This document shows, one piece after another, positions 61,136 through 64,000 of a stretch of 64,000 nt of DNA (position 1 is the first letter of the stretch; every line of letters begins with the position of its first letter). The DNA comes from Aselliscus stoliczkanus (lineage: Eukaryota; Chordata; Mammalia; Chiroptera; Hipposideridae). A program made the position numbers and the translations under genes. The notes below the pieces were generated by a model. That model was not told the origin of the DNA, did not search any database, and saw nothing but the letters and a program-made list of their open reading frames with translations. Where the stretch lies: contig CM066732.1 in assembly GCA_033961575.1 (NCBI GenBank), forward strand, positions 75,244,687 through 75,308,686, in the 5' to 3' direction.

Positions 61136-62578
61136 CTACAACCCAGCTCACAAGGCATTCAATAAATACTAGTTCCATGAATGACTGGTTCACTTCCTTT
61201 TCAGTTAGCCTATGATCTATCGTTATCTTACCATTACCTTTAAATCTCTTGTACCCTTGTAATTTTATTACACTTACTTTGCAAAACCACCCTTTATTAA
61301 TTTAACTTTTCAGTTTCTCCTTTCTATACTATGACTGCTGAGCCCTGCTAAAGAAATTCATATAACCAAACAGACTAGAGTCACTAAAATTCACTGTCTC
61401 TGCCATCAGTGAAGGCCTCCACAATGTCCTTAGGCAGCCACTCATATTTACCTTCCTTTCACCCATTTCCTCAAATCTACCATGCTACCTCCTATGAAAA
61501 GTGCCAACTTTTGCTAATATTAGGCAGTCTGCATTTTAAAATGTCTTTGTCAATATGATAAGCAAACAGTTGTATCTCTTTTTTTTTTTATTTGGATTTT
61601 GGTGCTTCTCATGCAAGTGAACATTTTAAAATATGTTTACTGGTTGTTTGTGAATTTCTTGTTCATGTTCTTTGCCATTTTTTTAAAACTAGATTATATT
61701 TTCTTGTTTTTTCTGATATTCTTTATACAATAAGAATATTAATGTCATATATGTATATTATAGACATTTTCTCTAAGTCATCATTTGCTTTTTAAATCTG
61801 CCTGTAGTTATTTCCTGACATATCACTTTTAATCTTTACATAGTAAAATCTAATGTTTTTTTTCTTTATTGTTTCTCCCTTGAAAGCATTCCATACTTGA
61901 AACCTTCCTCACAACAAGAAAATACATGTATGCAAATGTTGGCATCTATCAATGGCAAAACATTAATTATTTAATAATTTCATTTAAATAAAAAAAAAAT
62001 TCATGATAATTTAGTCTTGTTTTATAGTCTGTGCCTTCCAGTATTTAAAGCCGTCATGAGTGTCTTTTTGCTGTTTGTTCTCTATACTACTTCTTGTTCA
62101 TTTAATCTAGTTTTCTTGTGTACCTGATTATCTTCAAGAATGTGCTGTACATTTTAAAAATAATTTGTAGAAATGATTTAAGCCTACAATGAAGGTATCT
62201 TACTTAAGAGTACACTTATATTTGTTTCTGCCAACCGACTGGTAGCACTGCCAATCCAGAATTATTTTAACCCAAGTTCAAGGTTTATGATTCATTGACC
62301 CAGGCAATTTGAACACAGCAGTAAATACTCAAGAACTCTGGAGTCCCAATGTCTTATGGGGGAGGGTCTCCTATTAGACCTCCTATCATGTACAGGTCCT
62401 GGGTTTCGCTTTCTGTCTCTCTTGCACTGCAAGTCTATCAAGAAAAAGATTCTGATTTTTACCAATCATTAGATTCCTTCAGGGTTCTGAATTTGGATTC
62501 CCATTTCTCCTTCACCTTTAGTCTGCTATTTCCAAACTATCTTTTCATGTCTTTTTATGCTTTAAGAATATATTTTAG
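61136..62578. other. intergenic, diverged LINE-like sequence
   Basis: T-rich stretch, 61555-61880 probably an old LINE-1 fragment (TTTGTGAATTTCTTGTTCATG). No gene supported; the frame 62349-62624 runs into the next SINE. Confidence 0.45.
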
Positions 62579-63040
62579 TGCTGGCCGAGTGGCTCAGTTG
62601 GTTAAGAGTTGGCTTAGCGCATGAGCTCTGAGCAACAGGGCCGCCAGTTCAATTCCCACATAGGCCACTGATGCTGCGCCCGAGCTGAGCTGTCACTGAG
62701 CTGCCAACAGGTGACAGGATGGCTCAGCTGGTGTAACAACAAGATTGCCAGTTCAAAGGTGAGCTACGCCCGCCCACAACTAAGACTGAACTCGGCACCT
62801 TGAGCTGAGCTGCTGACTGGATGGCTCAGTGGATAGGGCGTACGTTCTTAACAGCAAGGCTGCTGGTTTGACTCCCGCATGGGATGGTGGCTACGCCCAC
62901 CCAGAACTAAGATTGAACACAGCACCTTGAACTTAGAGGCCACGAGCTGCCGACAGGAAGCCAGATGGTGACTGGCGCCCTCCACAATGAAGATTAAAGA
63001 ACAACAACTTGGCTGGTGCCCTTCCTCAATTCTAAATCCA
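62579..63040 (+). mobile_element. composite multi-unit SINE, sense
   Basis: Begins TGCTGGCCGAGTGGCTC. It has repeated GAGCTGAGCTG and GGATGGCTCAG units, two CAACTAAGA/AACTAAGATTGAAC units, and a diverged end GCCCTTCCTCAATTCTAAATC that has lost AATAAA. Confidence 0.9.
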
Positions 63041-63237
63041 GATCTTTTAGTTATTTTCACTGGGAGGATTGATCCATATAAGTTAGCCTAACACTACCAG
63101 AACCATTAAGTCAACCTAACATTTTAAATATTGAGAAACTGTCCTTTAGAAAGTCTGTACCTGTTTATGCTATCAGCAGGCTTAGGAATGCTACTTTTCC
63201 TTTCCCCTTAACTATATTCTGTAACTTATAAGAAAAA

Positions 63238-64000
63238 AATACTAGCTCTATCAAAATACCACTGGCATTCATCTCAGAACAAATAATAATCAACAACAAA
63301 TAATCCTAAAATCTGGGCCGGTTGAGTGGCACGTTGGTTAAGAGCTGGCTTAGGATGCCAGCTCTGAGCAGCAGGACCCCAGTTCGGATCCCACATGAGG
63401 GCCAGTGACACTGTACCCTCTACAGCTAAGAGAACAACAGCTCCACCTGGAGCTGGGCGGCATGCCATGAGTCGCAGGCTAAGGAGTAGGCTGCAGCCCC
63501 TGCTGCAGTGGGCTGCCGTAAGATACCGTGAGTGGCTGGCAGCCAGCGTGAGCAACCCGCAGCCAGCGTGAGCTGCCAAGAGCCGCCATGAGCGGACGTC
63601 CAATGGCCGGTGACCAATCTGCCTCAACAGGGAAAAGTGCAATGATAATACCAACATGGGCCAGTGAAGTGACATCCTGCACGACTATACTGAAGAACAA
63701 GAAGGACAGCAACTTGTCTGCTCCCCTTCCCTGATTCCCCAATGTTGTTCCCCTCCCCCAATTCCCCAATAAAATCTTTAAAAACAAATAAATAATAATC
63801 CTAAAATTTATATAAAACCACAAAAGACCCCAATAGCCAAAGCAGACTTGAAAAAAAAAAGTTGAAGATATCACAATTCCTGATTTCAAACTATACTGCA
63901 AAACTATAATAATCAAAACAGCATGGTAGTGGCACAAAAACAAACATGTAGGTCAATGGAACAGAATGGAGAGTCCAGAAATAAACCCTCACTTATATGG
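63238..64000 (+). mobile_element. LINE-1 ORF2 fragment (sense), split by a SINE
   Basis: CTCTATCAAAATACCACTGGC before and CCACAAAAGACCCCAATAGCC after the SINE, then AATCAAAACAGCATGGTAGTG, are LINE-1 ORF2 C-terminal text running past the window end. Confidence 0.9.
63313..63793 (+). mobile_element. long-form SINE with head insertion, sense
   Basis: 430-bp form whose head contains CTCTGAGCAGCAGG from the complex family between the A and B boxes, so it is chimeric. Target-site duplication ATAATCCTAAAAT at 63300 and 63795. Confidence 0.92.

Overview
The window is mammalian nuclear DNA, most likely from a bat of the horseshoe-bat/Old World fruit-bat lineage (Yinpterochiroptera). Two things point there. 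The recognisable genes are RALGAPA1 and INSM2 in their usual mammalian order. The young interspersed repeats are tRNA-headed SINEs (head beginning GGGCCGGCCGAGTGG) that I associate from memory with rhinolophoid bats (Rhin-1-like), accompanied by mariner-type DNA transposon remnants. The species call is inference; the two genes are not in doubt.

Positions 1-42,290 (+ strand) hold the 3' end of RALGAPA1, the catalytic subunit of the Ral GTPase-activating complex. Five exons can be placed exactly: 2408-2566 (with the catalytic Asn-thumb motif HLGND), 4322-4449, 31136-31260, a 31-nt cassette exon at 31865-31895, and the terminal exon from 40920 (stop at 41068, distal poly(A) signal at 42262). The 26.7-kb intron 4450-31135 carries perfect minor-spliceosome (U12-type) signals at both ends. 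Inclusion or skipping of the 31-nt exon switches the protein between a two-residue end (Asp-His) and a 49-residue Ser/Arg/Lys-rich tail.

The large introns are AT-rich and filled with repeats. The most elaborate block is 19,545-26,685. It is an antisense LINE-1 (3' UTR, broken ORF2, 5' UTR with ~60-bp degenerate tandem monomers) interrupted by a mariner-derived MITE and by a fold-back mariner, both of which were later hit by SINEs. Two more mariner-type MITEs and a candidate hairpin-ended DNA transposon lie elsewhere.

Positions 43,257-46,160 (- strand) hold INSM2, an intronless gene for a 558-residue SNAG-domain zinc-finger repressor, inside a GC-rich CpG island with a TATA, CCAAT and GC-box promoter. 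RALGAPA1 and INSM2 are convergent (tail to tail), with their predicted poly(A) signals about 1 kb apart. They are not known to act in one pathway: one shuts off Ral GTPases in the cytoplasm, the other represses transcription in neuroendocrine cells.

Positions 47,000-64,000 are intergenic. They contain LINE-1 pieces in both orientations, an L2 fragment, MIRs and a dense run of SINEs, several inserted at the same target site. No RNA gene, CRISPR array or prokaryotic feature was seen.
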